A stretch of 64,000 nucleotides of DNA from NCBI RefSeq assembly GCF_040869045.1, contig NC_090320.1:249054978-249118977 (forward strand). Direction: 5' to 3'. Positions within the stretch are counted from its first letter, which is position 1. Each line of letters opens with the position of its first letter. This document shows, piece after piece, positions 1 to 12,149 of this stretch. The position numbers and the translations under genes were made by a program. The DNA comes from Eurosta solidaginis. Lineage: Eukaryota > Arthropoda > Insecta > Diptera > Tephritidae. The notes under the pieces are model-generated. The model did not search any database and had not been told where the DNA came from. It was given only the letters and a program-made list of their open reading frames with translations.

Positions 1-1576
1 AATACTTTTAATGCCATAAGTCGAACAAAAATTTACCAATCCTTTTGAAATTTGGTAGGAGCATAGATTCTATGACGTTAACTGTTCTCTGTGAAAATGG
101 GCGAAATCGGTGGAAGCCACGCCCAGTTTTTATACACAGTCCACCGTCTGTCCTTCCGCTCGGCCGTTAACACAATAACTTGAGCAAAAACCGATATATC
201 TTTACTAAACTTAGCCCACGTACTTATCTGAACTCACCTTATCTTGGTATAAAAAATGGCCGAAATCAGGCCATAACCACGCCCACTTTATCGATATCGA
301 AAATTACGAAAAATTAAAAAAATGCCATAATTCTATACCAAATACGAAAAAAGGGATGAAACATGGTAACTGGAATGGTTTATTGACGCAAAATATAACT
401 TTGGAAAAAACTTTGTAAAATGGGTGTGACACCTACCATATTAAGTAGAAGAAAATGAAAAAGTTCTACAAGGCGAAATCAACAGCCCTTGGAATCTTGG
501 CAGGAATACTGTTAGTGTTATTGAATATATAAATAAATTAGCAGTACCCGACAGATGATTTTCTGGATCACCTGATCCACATTTGGTCGATATCGCGAGA
601 ACGCCTTCACATATACATCTAAGGGCCACTCGCTTTTAAAACCCTCATCAATACCTTTAATTTGATATCCATATCGTACAAACACATTCTAGAGTCAATC
701 CTGGTCCACCCTAATGGCGATATCTCGAAAAGGCGTGCACCTATAGACCTAATGCCCACTCCCTCTTAAAATGCTCAGTAACACCTTTCGTTTGATACCC
801 ATATCGTACAAACACATTCTAGAGTCACCCCTGGCCCACCCTAATGGCGACATTTCGAAAAGGCGTCCACCTATGGACCTAATGCCCACTCCCTCTTAAA
901 ATGCTCAGTAACACCTTTCGTTTGATACCCATATCGTACAAACACATTCTAGAGTCACCCCTGGCCCACCCTAATGGCGACATTTCGAAAAGGCGTCCAC
1001 CTATAGACCTAATGCCCACTCCCTCTTAAAACGCTCAGTAACACCTTTCATTTGATTCCCATATCGTACAACTAGAGACACCCCTGGTCCACCTTTATGG
1101 CGATATCTCGAAACGGCGTCCACCTAGGGAACTAAGGATCACTCCTTTTCAAAATACTCATTAACAGCTTTCATTTGATACCCATATCGTACAAACATAT
1201 TCTAGAGTCACCCCTGGTCCACCTTTATGGGGATTTCTCGAAAAGGCGTTCACCTATAGAACTAAAGCCCATTCCCTTTTAAAATACTCATTATCACCTT
1301 TTATTTGATACCCATATCGTACAAACACATTCTAGAGTCAGCCCTGGTCCACCTTTATGGCGATATCCCTAAATGGCGTCCATCCATAGAACTATGGCCT
1401 ACTCTCTCTTAAAATACTCTTTAATACCTTCCATTTGATACACATGTCATACAACCACATTCCAGGGTTACCCTAGGTTCATTTTCCTACATGGTGATTT
1501 TCCTTATTTTGTCTCCATAGCTCTCAACTGAGTATGTAATGTTCGGTTACACCCGAACTTAGCCTTCCTTACTTGT
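1..1576 (+). mobile_element. Helentron/DINE-1-like non-autonomous element, copy A (5' end outside window)
   Basis: The 3' terminus has a short hairpin (TTCGG stem, TTACAC loop, CCGAA stem) followed by CTTAGCCTTCCTTACTTGTT. Inward lie a 130-bp tandem core and a body with the repeated phrases TTTTCGATATCG and CCACGCCCA, also present in copies B, C and E. The overall plan (AT-rich body, tandem-repeat core, 3' hairpin, no coding capacity) matches Drosophila DINE-1/Helentron elements; family membership is inferred from this structure. The 5' part is cut by the window edge. The 62-aa frame on the minus strand inside it has no recognisable domain. Confidence 0.75.
640..1500 (+). repeat. 130-bp tandem minisatellite core of copy A
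   Basis: The anchor ATATCGTACA recurs at about 671, 801, 931 and 1061, then near 1184, 1314 and 1444 (last one mutated). The spacing is 130 bp with one unit shortened to 123 bp by a small deletion. Adjacent central units are nearly identical, suggesting recent unequal exchange. Confidence 0.9.
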
Positions 1577-2193
1577 TTGAATTACATTTGAGCTTCTCTA
1601 AAACAAAGTTGAGGTTTTCTGAAATAAATTTACACTTTTCGGATATTTATATGAGCTTTACTGAAATGGAATTGATTATTCTTAAATGTATTCGTTCCTT
1701 TACGAAATACAGTTGGAAAAGATGTAGCGCAGCTTGAGACTTTTCAATATTCGCTTCAAAATCATTGCAGAGCGTCTTGGAAAGTGCTTCACCTGTCTTG
1801 CTATTACCTAACACGTTGAATGCCCCAGCTTAACAAGAGCCGGGGTAATACATATAGGCATATTGAATCAATATTATTAAAACATGGCTAAATCTACGTG
1901 CTCCAATACCGGTTCCTTGAACACTCTGTCAGTATGATCAAGAAGCACAATCCACCAAATATATAAGACCAATAACATAATAAAATTTTCTATATCTTTC
2001 TCAAATTAAATCAACAATTTGTGGTCGCAAACGCATTGTCATAAATTTATTTATTTAGTTATTAAAACATTTATGTTAGCGCAGAAAATAATTGAAAAAA
2101 TTTTCAAGCATACGCTCATTTCATATTTATAATATTCAAAAAAAATTGTAAATGCACAACTAAGTTCCCAGGCGAAAATTTGAAAAAAAAAAA
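1577..2193. other. AT-rich spacer between two facing elements
   Basis: No ORF of note, no recognised repeat and no RNA gene. It separates the facing 3' ends of copies A and B. Confidence 0.6.
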
Positions 2194-4256
2194 ACAAGTA
2201 AAGAAAGTTAAGTTCGGGTGTAACCGAACATTACATACTCAGTTGAGAGCTATGGTGACAAAATAAGGGAAAATAACCATGTAGGAAAATGAACCGAGGG
2301 AAACCCTGGAATGTGTTTGTATGACATGTCTATCAAATGAAAGGCACTAAAGAGTATTTTATGAGGGAGTGGGCCATAGTTCTATAGGTGGACGCCATTT
2401 AGGGATATCGCCATAAAGGTGGACCAGGGTTGACTCTAGAATTTTTTTGCACGATATGGGTATCAAATGAAAGGTGTTAATGAGTATTTTAAAAGGGAGT
2501 AATCCTTAGTTCCATAGGTGGACGCCATTTAGGGATATCGCCATAAAGGTGGACTAGGGTTGACTCTAGAATTTGTTTGCACGATATGGGTATCAAATGA
2601 AAGGTGTTAATGAGTATTTTAAAAGGGAGTAATCCTTAGTTCCATAGGTGGACGCCGTTTCGAGATATCGCCATAAAGGTGGAGCAGGGGTGACCCTAGA
2701 ATTTGTTTGTACGATATGGGTGTCAAATGAAAGGTGTAAATGAGTATTTTAAAAGGGTGTGGGGCTTAGTTTTTAGGTGGACGCCTTTTCGAGATATCGC
2801 CATAAAGGTGGACCAGGGGCGACTCTAGAATGTATTTGTACGATATTGGTATCAAATTCAAGTTATTAATGAGAGTTTTAAAAGGGAGTGGTGGTAGTTG
2901 TATATGTGAAGGGGTTTTCCAGATATCGACCAAAATGTGGACCAGGGTGACCCAGAACATCATCTGTTTGATACCGCTAATTTATTTATATATGTAATAC
3001 CTGCTAATATTTCAAGGATTTTTTCTTTCGCACTGCAGAACTTTTTCATTTTCTTCTACTTAATATGGTAGGTGTCACAACCATTTTACAAAGTTTTTTC
3101 TAAAGTTCTATTTCGCGTCAATAAACCAATCCCATTACCGTGTTTCATCCCTTTTTTAGTATTTGGTATAGAATTATTGCATTTTTTTCATTTTTCGTAA
3201 TTTTCGATATCGAAAAAGTGGGCGTGGTCATAGTCGGATTTCGTTCATTTTTTATACCAAGATAAAGTGAGTTCAGATAAGTACGTGAACTAAGTTCAGT
3301 AAAGATATATCGATTTTTGCTCAAGTTATCGTGTTAACGGTCGAGCGGAAGGACAGACGGACGACTGTGTATAAAAACTGGGCGTGGCTTCAACCGATTT
3401 CGCCCATTTTCACAGAAAACAGTTAACGTCATAAAATCACCACTACCAAATTTCAAAAGGATTGGTAAATGTTTGTTCGACTTATGGCATTAAAAGTATC
3501 CTAGAAAAATTAAATGAAAAAGGGCGGAGCCACGCCCATTTTGAAATATTCTTATATTTTTGTATTTTGTTGCACCATATCATTACTGGAGTTGAATGTT
3601 GACATAATTTACTTATATACTGTAAAGATATTAAATTTTTTGTTAAAATTTTACTTAAAAAACAATTTTTTTTAAAGTGGGCGTGGTTCTTCTCCGATTT
3701 TGCTAATTTTTATTAAGCGTACATATAGTAATAGGCGTAACGTTCCTGCCAAATTTCATCATGATATCTTCAACGACTGCCAAATTACAGCTTGCAAAAT
3801 TTTAAATTACCTTCTTTTAAAAGTGTGCGGTGCCACGCCCATTGTCCAAAATTTTACTAATTTTATATTCTGCGTCATAAGTTCAACCCACCTACCAAGT
3901 TTCATCGCTTTATCTGTCTTTGGTAATGAATTATCGCACTTTTTCGGTTTTTCGAAATTTTCGATATCGAAAAAGTGGGCGTGGTTATAGTCCGATATCG
4001 TTCATTTCAAATAGTGATCTCAGATGAGTGCTCAGGAACCTATATACCAAATTTCATCAAGATACCTCAAAATTTACTCAAGTTATCGTGGTAACGGTCG
4101 GACGGACGGACATGGCTCAATCAAATTTTTTTTCGATGCTGATGATTTTGATATATGGAAGTCTATATCTATTTCGATTCCTTTATACCTGTACAACCAA
4201 ACGTTATCCAATCATAGTTAATATACTCTGTATACTGTGCTCAACTGAGTATAAAA
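2194..4256 (-). mobile_element. Helentron/DINE-1-like non-autonomous element, copy B (near full length)
   Basis: Read on the minus strand, it starts near 4256 with TATACTCAGTTGAGC and ends at 2194 with the hairpin and CCTTACTTGTT-type terminus (here slightly mutated). A 5' subterminal body contains CGTCCGTCCG-like runs and repeated CCACGCCCA phrases, followed by 130-bp tandem units. There is no TIR, consistent with a rolling-circle type element. Frames inside (for example 3700-3990) are non-coding shadows. Confidence 0.8.
2280..2960 (-). repeat. 130-bp tandem minisatellite core of copy B
   Basis: The phrase GATATCGCC recurs at about 2402, 2532, 2663, 2792 and (as GATATCGAC) 2921, a 129-130-bp period. 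The units are the same family as in copies A and C. Confidence 0.9.
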
Positions 4257-4773
4257 ATACTTATGTGAAGTAATGTTCAATGCAAATGAAAATAAATCTC
4301 ACTGTCTTTTCCAACCACAAAATGAGGCAAAAGTTTTGGTTAATTTACATGCACGCAATGACACAAACCATCCCAACCACCAGTAACTTTAAAGCGATCA
4401 AAAACTGTCAATGTCATATTACAAATTTATTACTGCCAACAACAACAGATATACAACAATTTGAATATGATAATATATGTACTTATGTATCTTAGATGTG
4501 TGGTAACAGAAGCGACACATAAATTTATTTATTTATTTTTAAGTACATATTTTCAAATGCTTGTTAGGTTTGTCACAGCCTCCTTCCACCGCGGCTTTTA
4601 CACTTCATACAACTCATAAACAATTTACGAATTTATGAAGTTAGCGCGCGTACTCTTTTTTCCACACTTCGGTTCTCATTAGTTCTGTAAGTAGCAGTTG
4701 GCTCAATTAAAGTTTGGCTGCCTGCCACCCCATAACTTTATTTGGTTCAAGTTTTTTTTGTGCAAAATAAAGC
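4257..4773. other. Unassigned AT-rich sequence
   Basis: Holds only short chance frames. No repeat family recognised. Confidence 0.5.
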
Positions 4774-5840
4774 TAGGTTAGGTAAGGTAGAGCTGGCAGT
4801 CGCATAGACTTAATCAGTTCGTAGTGTTAACAGTTTGTTTAACAAAAATCAAATCCTATCAAAAATCAGGACCTATATTACAAAATTAATCTATCTTATT
4901 AACAAATACTAGCAGCATAGTTTTAAGATGCTATTTGCTGCTTTTATATGACAGCTGTATAACTCCAAATAGCTGGAGTTTTAGCCTGGAAAGCGCAGGG
5001 CATGAGCACAAAACGTGCTCGATCGTTTCCTCCTCCAACCCGCACTTTCTACTTCTGCTATCACTGACCAAGCCTAGTTTAAAGGCATGTGACGCCAAAA
5101 GGCAGTGTCCAGTCAGAATAGCTGCCATGCGCCTACAGTCCTCTATTTTTAATGATAAGAGTAAATTTTCTAGTCTAAGGTTGTCAGACCTACACATGAT
5201 TTTCGATACTTTACAGCACCGAGCTTGGGTCCACGCTTTTCCCGCTCGGTCGATCACGTGCAACTCTCGCCTTGTCGTAATCTCGTCCAATCTTATTGGG
5301 ACTTTTACAGAGCAAACTTTGAGGGATGCGCTTTTTTAGCTAGTTCATCCGCTTTTTGATTTCCATCTATTCCCTTATGCCCCGGGACCCAATAAAGATG
5401 TTTGCTTCTCCCTATCCCGATTCTTTCCAGGGATTGCTTACACTCTTACACACATATAGATGCTGTGCTATCCGAGATTATTGCGTTATTTGCTACTTGG
5501 CTGTCAATATAAAAGTGTTTCTACCGCTTTGGTTACCGCAACTACTTCCGCATGAAAATGTTACATTGATCTGGCAGCTTGTAGGATCTGTTTATTTCCG
5601 CATCAGCAAAGTATACCGCAGACTCCTTTCATTAATTCGGAGCCATCGGTGTACACATGTATCGCCTCGTCTGCGATATGGGTACCCTTTGGTCAATCGT
5701 CCACCTTTATTATGACTCTAAGAGCCCCTTGGAAGCGCAGTTACGGAATCAGCTAGTATGTTCGTCCTGGAATTGATGACGCTATACCACTATGGCTAAC
5801 TGCGCTCCAGGTGTCCCGAGGCACTGGGAGCTAAGGAAAA
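4774..5840 (-). pseudogene. Non-LTR retrotransposon ORF2 tail: RNase H plus C-terminal zinc-knuckle region
   Basis: Minus-strand translation shows RNase H signatures in order: YTDGS (near 5655), HAEVVAVTKA, and WVPGHKGIDGNQKADELAKK (near 5350-5400). These are followed by LTGHCLLASHAFKLGLVSDS and a CxxC...H...C knuckle (CGLEEETIEHVLCSCPAL) at about 4970-5060. In-frame stops and frameshifts separate the blocks, so it is dead. RNase H after reverse transcriptase is known in the I, R1 and LOA groups; the exact clade is not resolved. The 3' boundary near 4774 is set by similarity to a second copy at 21923-22435. Upstream reverse transcriptase is absent, as in a 5'-truncated insertion. Confidence 0.75.
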
Positions 5841-6560
5841 TGTTATTATTATTTTGTTACGATACATAACAAATAGTTTCAAGCTCTTCAAGAACAGTTT
5901 ATTTTACTTGTTTTCCGTAACAATCGATACCGGAAAGTTACTGTTCTATTATCTCGGCTTATTCTCGAAGTCGAATTATTATCGTCAAGAGTGATCGGTT
6001 TGTTATCGGCTTATTATCGTTATTATTTGCAGGAATATTAAAAAGGCGTACGACGCAAATTGGTAGAGAAGCTTGGCCTCTCTCTCTTTATTTCTCTTTA
6101 TTTTTTTATATATTTGGTTTCTTATCGACTTCTTAACGACAGGTTACAGATGTGTAATCGATTTTATATTAAATTTTTATCGGTATTTGTTTCATAATAC
6201 ACCGATGAGTTGTGTATAACTTATCGATTATATATATAATATAATAGTAAACCGATAACTTCCTCTTTTCAAATCGAAATATTTTTGATAAAAAATTTAT
6301 AGATTTAGATAAAATATCGTTTGCTTTTCACTAAAACATCGAAAAGATTTCTTTAACTTTTTTGATAACAAATTAAAAACTTCTGCTAACAAATTGGTAA
6401 AAAATCGATAACTTTTCGATTAAAAATCGATAGCTTTTCAATCACAAAACAATAACATTTCAATAAATAATCCAAAACTTTTTGTTAATAAATCGATAAT
6501 CTTTCGATGACAAGCCAAAAATTCTTTGATAAATAATCCGTTACTCACTATGTAAAAAAT
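5841..6560 (+). repeat. Degenerate CGATAA-rich array
   Basis: Loose tandem copies of a roughly 20-25-bp motif resembling AAATCGATAACTTTTCGATA are densest at 6190-6550. The same motif recurs at 15511-16050, 16431-16515, 21781-22925 and, in the opposite orientation, 57041-57480. No coding potential. Confidence 0.65.
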
Positions 6561-6880
6561 TGATAGCTCCCCAGCGGTTGAGCGACCTTTGAATATACCA
6601 ACCGCAGGTATGCCTGTCTTAAGAGGCAAATAAAATACACAAATTGATATAAGGGGTTGTGTAGCGCAACCCTTCCAAAATCTTGTTTCTCCAGCGGTTG
6701 AGGCGCTGGCGACCCCAAGTTCCTCAAGGAACAAGGAGGTGGTGGGCGGCTTAAACCTTATTAGTGCTTGTTACCATAACGTACCGGTTCTATATCCGGA
6801 AAAGGACCATCAACATCGATAATACTACCCAAAATCTTCGGGTAGTGTCTTTATCGTTTCAACAACCACAACCTTAAGTC
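6560..6880 (+). mobile_element. Dispersed LINE/SINE 3'-tail-like repeat with terminal hairpin and CAA-rich end
   Basis: Contains a conserved block around GGTATGCCTGTCTTAAGAGG (near 6608) and AGGGGTTGTGTAGCGCAACC. Near the 3' end are a hairpin (CTACCC ... GGGTAG, about 6824-6846) and a CAACAACCACAAC tail. The same block occurs inverted at 16520-16830 and its 3' part at 50615-50790. The polar structure with a CAA-type tail suggests the 3' end of a non-LTR element or a SINE that uses it; the parent family is not identified. Confidence 0.55.
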
Positions 6881-7444
6881 ACTCCTCCGAATAACACCTA
6901 AATTTTAATATTTTCACTATGCGTTTGTTGGGATAAAAATACCAATTAATGCATTGAGTGTAAAAGTTGTCTAAGCTATGAATAAGGAAGTTTTAGAATT
7001 CTATTAGGTCCATAAATGGGTTCCGAAAAATCGATTAAAATAAGTCCGGCGATGATAGCTTAGAAATACGAAGAAACACTATTTAAATTGGTCATAAGGC
7101 CAATTGTTGTTATGGCAATTTGAAGTGGTAAAGGGTCAATGGAACTCATGATCACTGACCGTATATCCCCCACCTACTTGGCCACGAGTTTTACCTACTA
7201 ATAAAGTTATTTATAATGTTCTGTTCAAAATAACTTTGTTTATAAGCACGAATATTAAATATTATTTTAAGGCTTCGATGCACTGGGACATTTATTTAGA
7301 TCTATTGTGCTTAACCTTTCCGTCTATTACTCTGTATGTGAAGGCTTTTGGTGTAGTGAATTACCTCTACAGGTTTTGTACATCATATCACGAAGGGAGA
7401 GTCTCTGCCTTGCTAATAAGATCAATTGGCCTTTCATCCTCCAG
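6881..7444. other. Unassigned sequence
   Basis: No recognised repeat or coding region. One 70-aa plus-strand frame (7236-7448) has no domain signature. Confidence 0.5.
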
Positions 7445-7774
7445 CTAACATAAGCTTAACAGTAAATGTGTAAGACTACGAGGCACACATGGCTGCCTGG
7501 CTGTCTGACGTAATGAGGATACTCCTCGAGGATAATAAGCTCCTTCGTAGACATTCTCTTCCGCAAAGTTCTCTTGCATGGACGTTTGCCTGAAAATAGT
7601 GGGATAATATCCCACTGTTATCGATTTCAGCTGCCATTTTTCGTCATCAAATTTTGATCCATCCGCGTGCCAAACCTCTGAGTTAATATCAGTATATGGA
7701 TTACTTATTTTCCAAAGGGTTATGTCCACTATGGGCAACTCAAAATTCCGTGAGATTTTAAGTTTGGGGGCCAT
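7445..7774 (-). pseudogene. Possible RNase H fragment of a non-LTR retrotransposon
   Basis: The minus-strand frame contains EVWHADGSKFDDE followed by GYYPTIFRQTSMQ. This resembles the start of LINE RNase H (VW-TDGSK ... GRYPTIFQ-E), with the motif TDGS changed to ADGS. The rest of the domain is missing. The identification rests on two short motifs and is tentative. Confidence 0.4.
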
Positions 7775-7836
7775 TGAATCACGTAGTTATAATAAGTCAT
7801 ATGGAAAATGGCGCGATATATTTGTTTGAATAATAT

Positions 7837-8930
7837 CACTGGTTTACAGCCAGAAAGCACCAGAAACGCCATTATGAAATTCCTATGTAAAATCACTCCC
7901 TGATTCAGAAAGTCAAGGTTATTTTTAATTCTATGGTAACGTTTTTGAGATATTTACGAATTACCGTTATTTCAAAAAAAAAAAAAAAAAAAAATTGGGT
8001 CTACTTAATCATATATATCTCAAGAATTCCAAAACGGTTTGAAGATTTTAAAAGGTAATAAAATTTGCTATAAACTGTGCATACAAAACTTTTTGCGGGG
8101 CCCTGCAGATTCAAAGATAACCAACAATCATTACGGATTTTTTTAATTTTATTTGTAAAAATATAAACAAATTTGTATTTTGCGAGGAAGGATCTCGAAA
8201 ACTTTTTATTTTTTTGCAGATTTTTTGATTTCTCTCTAAGCTCTTTTTTTGTTACAAAAAAACAAGCTTTCATTCAATGGACTAATAAAAAAGTTATAAG
8301 CATTCAAGTAAATATTCCCATTTAATACTTAAGTACCTTACTGGTGCATATTAATATTCACTAACTCACTGATATACGAATACTAACGCATATGTACCAG
8401 TAAGGTAATTAAGTATTAAATGGATATATTTACTTGAATGCTTATAACTTTTGTACTGATCCATCGATTTTGTTGAGTGAAAGCTCATTTTTTTGTAATA
8501 AAACAGAGCTTAGAGAGAACAGAAAAAATCTGCAAAAAAATAAAAAGTTTTCGAGATCCTTCCTCGCAAAATACAAAATTTTTTTTATTTTTACAAAAAA
8601 AATTAAAAAATCCGTAATGATCGTTCGTTATCTTTGAATCTGCAGTGCCCCGCAAAAGGTGTGCACAGTTTATAGCAAATTTTATTACCTTTTAAAAACT
8701 TCAAACCGTTTTGGAACTGCTCAATTCGTTCTTGAGATATATATGATTAAGTGGACCCAATTTTTTTTTTTTTTTTTTTTTTGAAATAACGGCAATTCGT
8801 TAATATCTCAAAAACATTACCATAGAATTAAAAATAACCTTGATTTTAGGAATCAGGGGGTGATTCTACATATGAATTTCATAATGGCGTCTCTGGTGCA
8901 GAAAAAAAAGTTGGAATTTGTGATCCAGTG
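7837..8930. mobile_element. Fold-back (long palindromic) element, about 1.1 kb
   Basis: The two halves are reverse complements over about 490-500 bp: arms about 7857-8352 and 8391-8900 around a loop of roughly 40 bp. Matching landmarks include GCCATTATGAAATTC (left) with its complement near the right end, TTTGCGAGGAAGGATCTCG on the left with CGAGATCCTTCCTCGCAAA on the right, and poly-A at 7977 paired with poly-T at 8760. Possible outer ends are CACTGG (7837) and CCAGTG (8930). There is no transposase; the minus frame at 8001 and plus frame at 8434 are the same sequence read in mirrored arms. Confidence 0.85.
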
Positions 8931-10484
8931 TATTTAATGCACCTCCTGCGGTTATTTTCGTCGCATGTGTTCGCTTGGCTACTTCAATGGTATGTGAAAG
9001 AAAATACAAATTATTGTATAATAGGAAGTCGTTGCTGTTGTCATCTTTCCGCCATTGACTTCCTTCTTATCACACATAGACTCCACTCTCATATATTAGC
9101 AAATGTATCTACAAATGTACCGAGATAGGAATTTTTACATATTTTCACTTAGGTACGCACATATAAACGCGTCAACTAATCTCAAATTGGTGGTTCTTTT
9201 CGAAAATTGTCAGCTGCGTTCGCGACGCGTTCACACATTTCACCAAAGCCATAGACGGACGATGAACGCTTTGCATGTTCACTAAACAAAAAAAAAAAGA
9301 AGCCAATTCACATACACACAAAAAACTTTTGTGACAGCTTGCATGTGTCCTCAGGCTCCTTGTTGTCAATGCCGCGCGCAGCGTCTACGTTCGTCTTCCG
9401 TTTGCGGTTTAATTTGCATGCAATTTATTGTGGTGGCACTGTTGATGTGTTTGGTGACAGTGTCGATGCTGGTGGTGCCGGTGTCACTAGTAATGATGGC
9501 TTTGTTGGTAGGCTAGGCAAATTGTTATTATAACGTAAGTCTATGCATACATATGTGGCTATATACACAGACATATGTACATATAAACTTGAACCGGTAA
9601 TGGCGGCCATGTTTTTGGTTATAGCCTTCACTGCTTCACTTTCAGCCTAGGGTGTCCTGCACACACAAATTCACACACGTTCAAGTTTCCTTACGTTTTT
9701 TTCATTGCTTCATTGTTTGCTTTATTATTACGTTTCTGCATACACACCGGTGACAATTTTTCAATGATTTGTTTCCTCATTTACATATTCCACCATATTT
9801 TTTTCTTTTTACTTGCTTTATACCTACGTTACTGTGGTTGTTGCTACTGTTTTGTTTGCATTGGCTAAAGCAGCTTCTGTTTGTTGTATTGTGCTCAGTG
9901 CAGACTTTCTATTCTTTTTCGCCTTTATGTTGCATGTTGTTTATTCAGGGCTGACAGGCGTGTTTAATGAGGGTGAATATGCATATCAGTTTTTTGTACC
10001 ATTTTTTTCCCAATTTCTCTACGGTTATTTTAATTAATGTTTCAATTTAGGAGAGGTCTGAATTATGCACTTTTTATTATTTTATTTATTTTATTATTAC
10101 TGGAGTGAAAAAATATAAGCTGAGATTTTTGTTCAGTAATATGCAAACTCTTGTCTTCCATTTTATTTGATGATCAGACTGAAAATCGATGACGAATGTC
10201 CTTCCGTTATATCTAGTACAAGAAACAATAGAGTAAACGGAGAATAACTCTTGCTAACAAATTTTACTTTGGACGGAGTAGGAAACTAAAATTTAATGTT
10301 GTCTCTAACTAAATAGTAATGTTCTTTCACGCTCTACAAGTATATCATAATACATGTCTTGATGTATAGCTCGAAATCAAGAATAGGAGTGACAAGTTCT
10401 CCGGAAAATGTATGGCACTGTCCGTTATGCCAACGACGTGTATCGAAGTAGGTATAATAACTCAGCAATCAAGCGCTGGTTATG
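8931..10484. other. Unassigned sequence, possibly host intergenic DNA
   Basis: Moderately less AT-rich around 9200-9480 than its surroundings. Several short overlapping frames on both strands (9331-9631, 9769-10037) show no domain, no start context and no homology to neighbouring repeats. No RNA gene seen. Confidence 0.45.
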
Positions 10485-11640
10485 AGAATAGCAACGGACA
10501 TCTGTTTTAAGAGGCCCTATCGCCCACGGCCAAGCCGCCTTCAACAGCACGAAAAGGAGCTGCCTATATGTCGCTATGTCTGAATTTGGTTTCCCCGCAA
10601 AACTTATACCGCTGTGCAAAATGACGTTGAGCAACACCATCAGCTCAGTCAGAATTGGGAAGGACCTCTCCGAGCCGTTCGAAACTAAACGAGGTTTCAG
10701 ACAGGGTGACCCCTTATCGTGCGATTTCTTTAATTTGATGCTGGAGAAAATTATACTAGCTGCAGAACTTAACCGCACTGGAACAATATACTATAAAAGC
10801 GTGCAATTACTGGTATATGCTGATGACATTGATATCATCGGCCTTAACAACCGCGCTGTTAGTTCTGCTTATTCCAAACTGGAAAAAGAAGCGGTAAAGA
10901 TGGGTTTGATGGTGAATGAGGACAAAACGAAGTACCTGCTGTCATCGAGCAAAGAGTCAACGCATATGCGCCTTGGCAACCACGCTACTGTTGGCAGCCA
11001 TAATTTCGAAATAGTAAAAGACTTCGTTTATTTGGGAACCAGCATCAACACTAGCAACAACATCAGCACTGAAATCAAGCGAAGAATCAATCTTGCCAAT
11101 AAATGCTACTTTGGACTAAGTAGGCAATTGAAAAGTAAAGTCCTCTCTCGGCGAACGAAAATCATACTCTACAAGCCACTTATCGTATCCGTCCTGCTAT
11201 ATGGGGCAGAAGCATGGACCATGACAACAGCAGATGAAGCGGCTTTGGGAGTGTTCGAGAGAAAAGTTCTTCGAAAAATTTATGGACCTCTACGCGTTGG
11301 CGATGGCGAGTACCGAAGAAGATTTAATGATGAGCTGTACGAGCTATACGCAGACATTAACATAGTCCAGCGAATTAAAACGCAGCGGCTGCGCTGGCTA
11401 GGCCATGTTATGCGAATGAAAGATGATGCTCCGGCCAACAAAGTGTTTCTATCGGAACCCGCCTATGGAAGCAGAGGTAGAGGGCGGCCCCCACTCCGTT
11501 GAAAAGACCAGGTGGAAAACGATTTAAACTCCCTTGGTGTGACCAATTGGCGCCGGTTGGCGGAGCGAAGGAGCGACTGGCGCGCCTTGTTGGACGGCCA
11601 TAACCGTTTAGATGGTTAAGCGCCAATTAAGTAAGTATCG
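10485..11640 (+). pseudogene. RTE-like non-LTR reverse transcriptase, C-terminal half (family RTE-2)
   Basis: Frame upstream of and including 10576-11502. Motif A survives only as GQAAFNS (near 10530) in place of the usual DFKAAFDS, so a catalytic aspartate is lost. Motif B GFRQGDPLSCDFFNLM and motif C VYADDIDIIG are intact, followed by YLGTSI, LLYGAEAW and the RLRWLGHVMRM block typical of LINE C termini. The frame stops at TGA 11500-11502 where tryptophan is expected (R-W-K-D-Q-V), and coding resemblance resumes as KDQVENDLNSLGVTNWRR through LLDGHNRLDG, ending about 11620 before a TAAG-type tail. The endonuclease is missing. Sequence otherwise well preserved, so it was inserted fairly recently. 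Related copies lie at 15633, 35220, 36025 and 61695. Confidence 0.85.
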
Positions 11641-11674
11641 CCCACGGGCTTAAGAAGTCATCTCCGCGAGCATT

Positions 11675-12145
11675 ATGATGACATACGGCACCAGAGAACA
11701 CAGCCGTTTGTCGAATAAAAACCCAAACAGGTCCTCAGTAATATACAAAAAGGCGTCGGGCCTCTATGTCGGGAATTTCCCGGCGAACGCCGTACTTAAA
11801 GATAAATACCCTGAACTCGCAGGAGAGAAAAGCATTCTCCTCAGTGAGACACCCGTCACTCTAGCTCAACTACGACTTGGATACGGTAACAGGTTAAACC
11901 CGTACATATCCGGAATCAATTCCAACATGTATAATGTATGTCCTGCGTGCAACATGACACCAACCATTTCTTTAATTACAATGTAGAACCAGCGCTTCCA
12001 ACACCCTTATCACTCTGGTCTATCCCTGTTGAAACTGCAAGATTCCTTGGACTTCCTTTAGAGGATATTGATGACGATTTGAGAGTGGCCACACCTCTTG
12101 AATGGGCAGAAGCACTGCTACAACAACACCAACAACAAAAGAATT
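11675..12145 (+). pseudogene. Jockey-type LINE ORF2 C terminus with CAA tail
   Basis: Reads YPELAGEKSILLSETPVTLAQ..LGYGNRLNPYISGIN..NVCPACN and then, after a frameshift near 11960, TPLSLWSIPVETARFLGLPLEDIDDDLR. It ends in a CAA-rich tail at 12118-12142. The CxxC within NVCPACN and the LSLW/FLGLP block match the insert at 31711-32069. A 5'-truncated, frameshifted copy. Confidence 0.75.
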
Positions 12146-12149
12146 GGCG

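Noticed and set aside
3700..3990. 96-aa protein with a paralog at 20227
   Set aside because: The two frames are related only because both lie in the non-coding body of DINE-like copies; phase is not conserved in copy A.
9331..10037. Overlapping frames as small secreted or membrane proteins
   Set aside because: Leucine/valine-rich translations arise from GTT/TTG-rich low-complexity DNA; frames overlap on both strands and no domain is seen.
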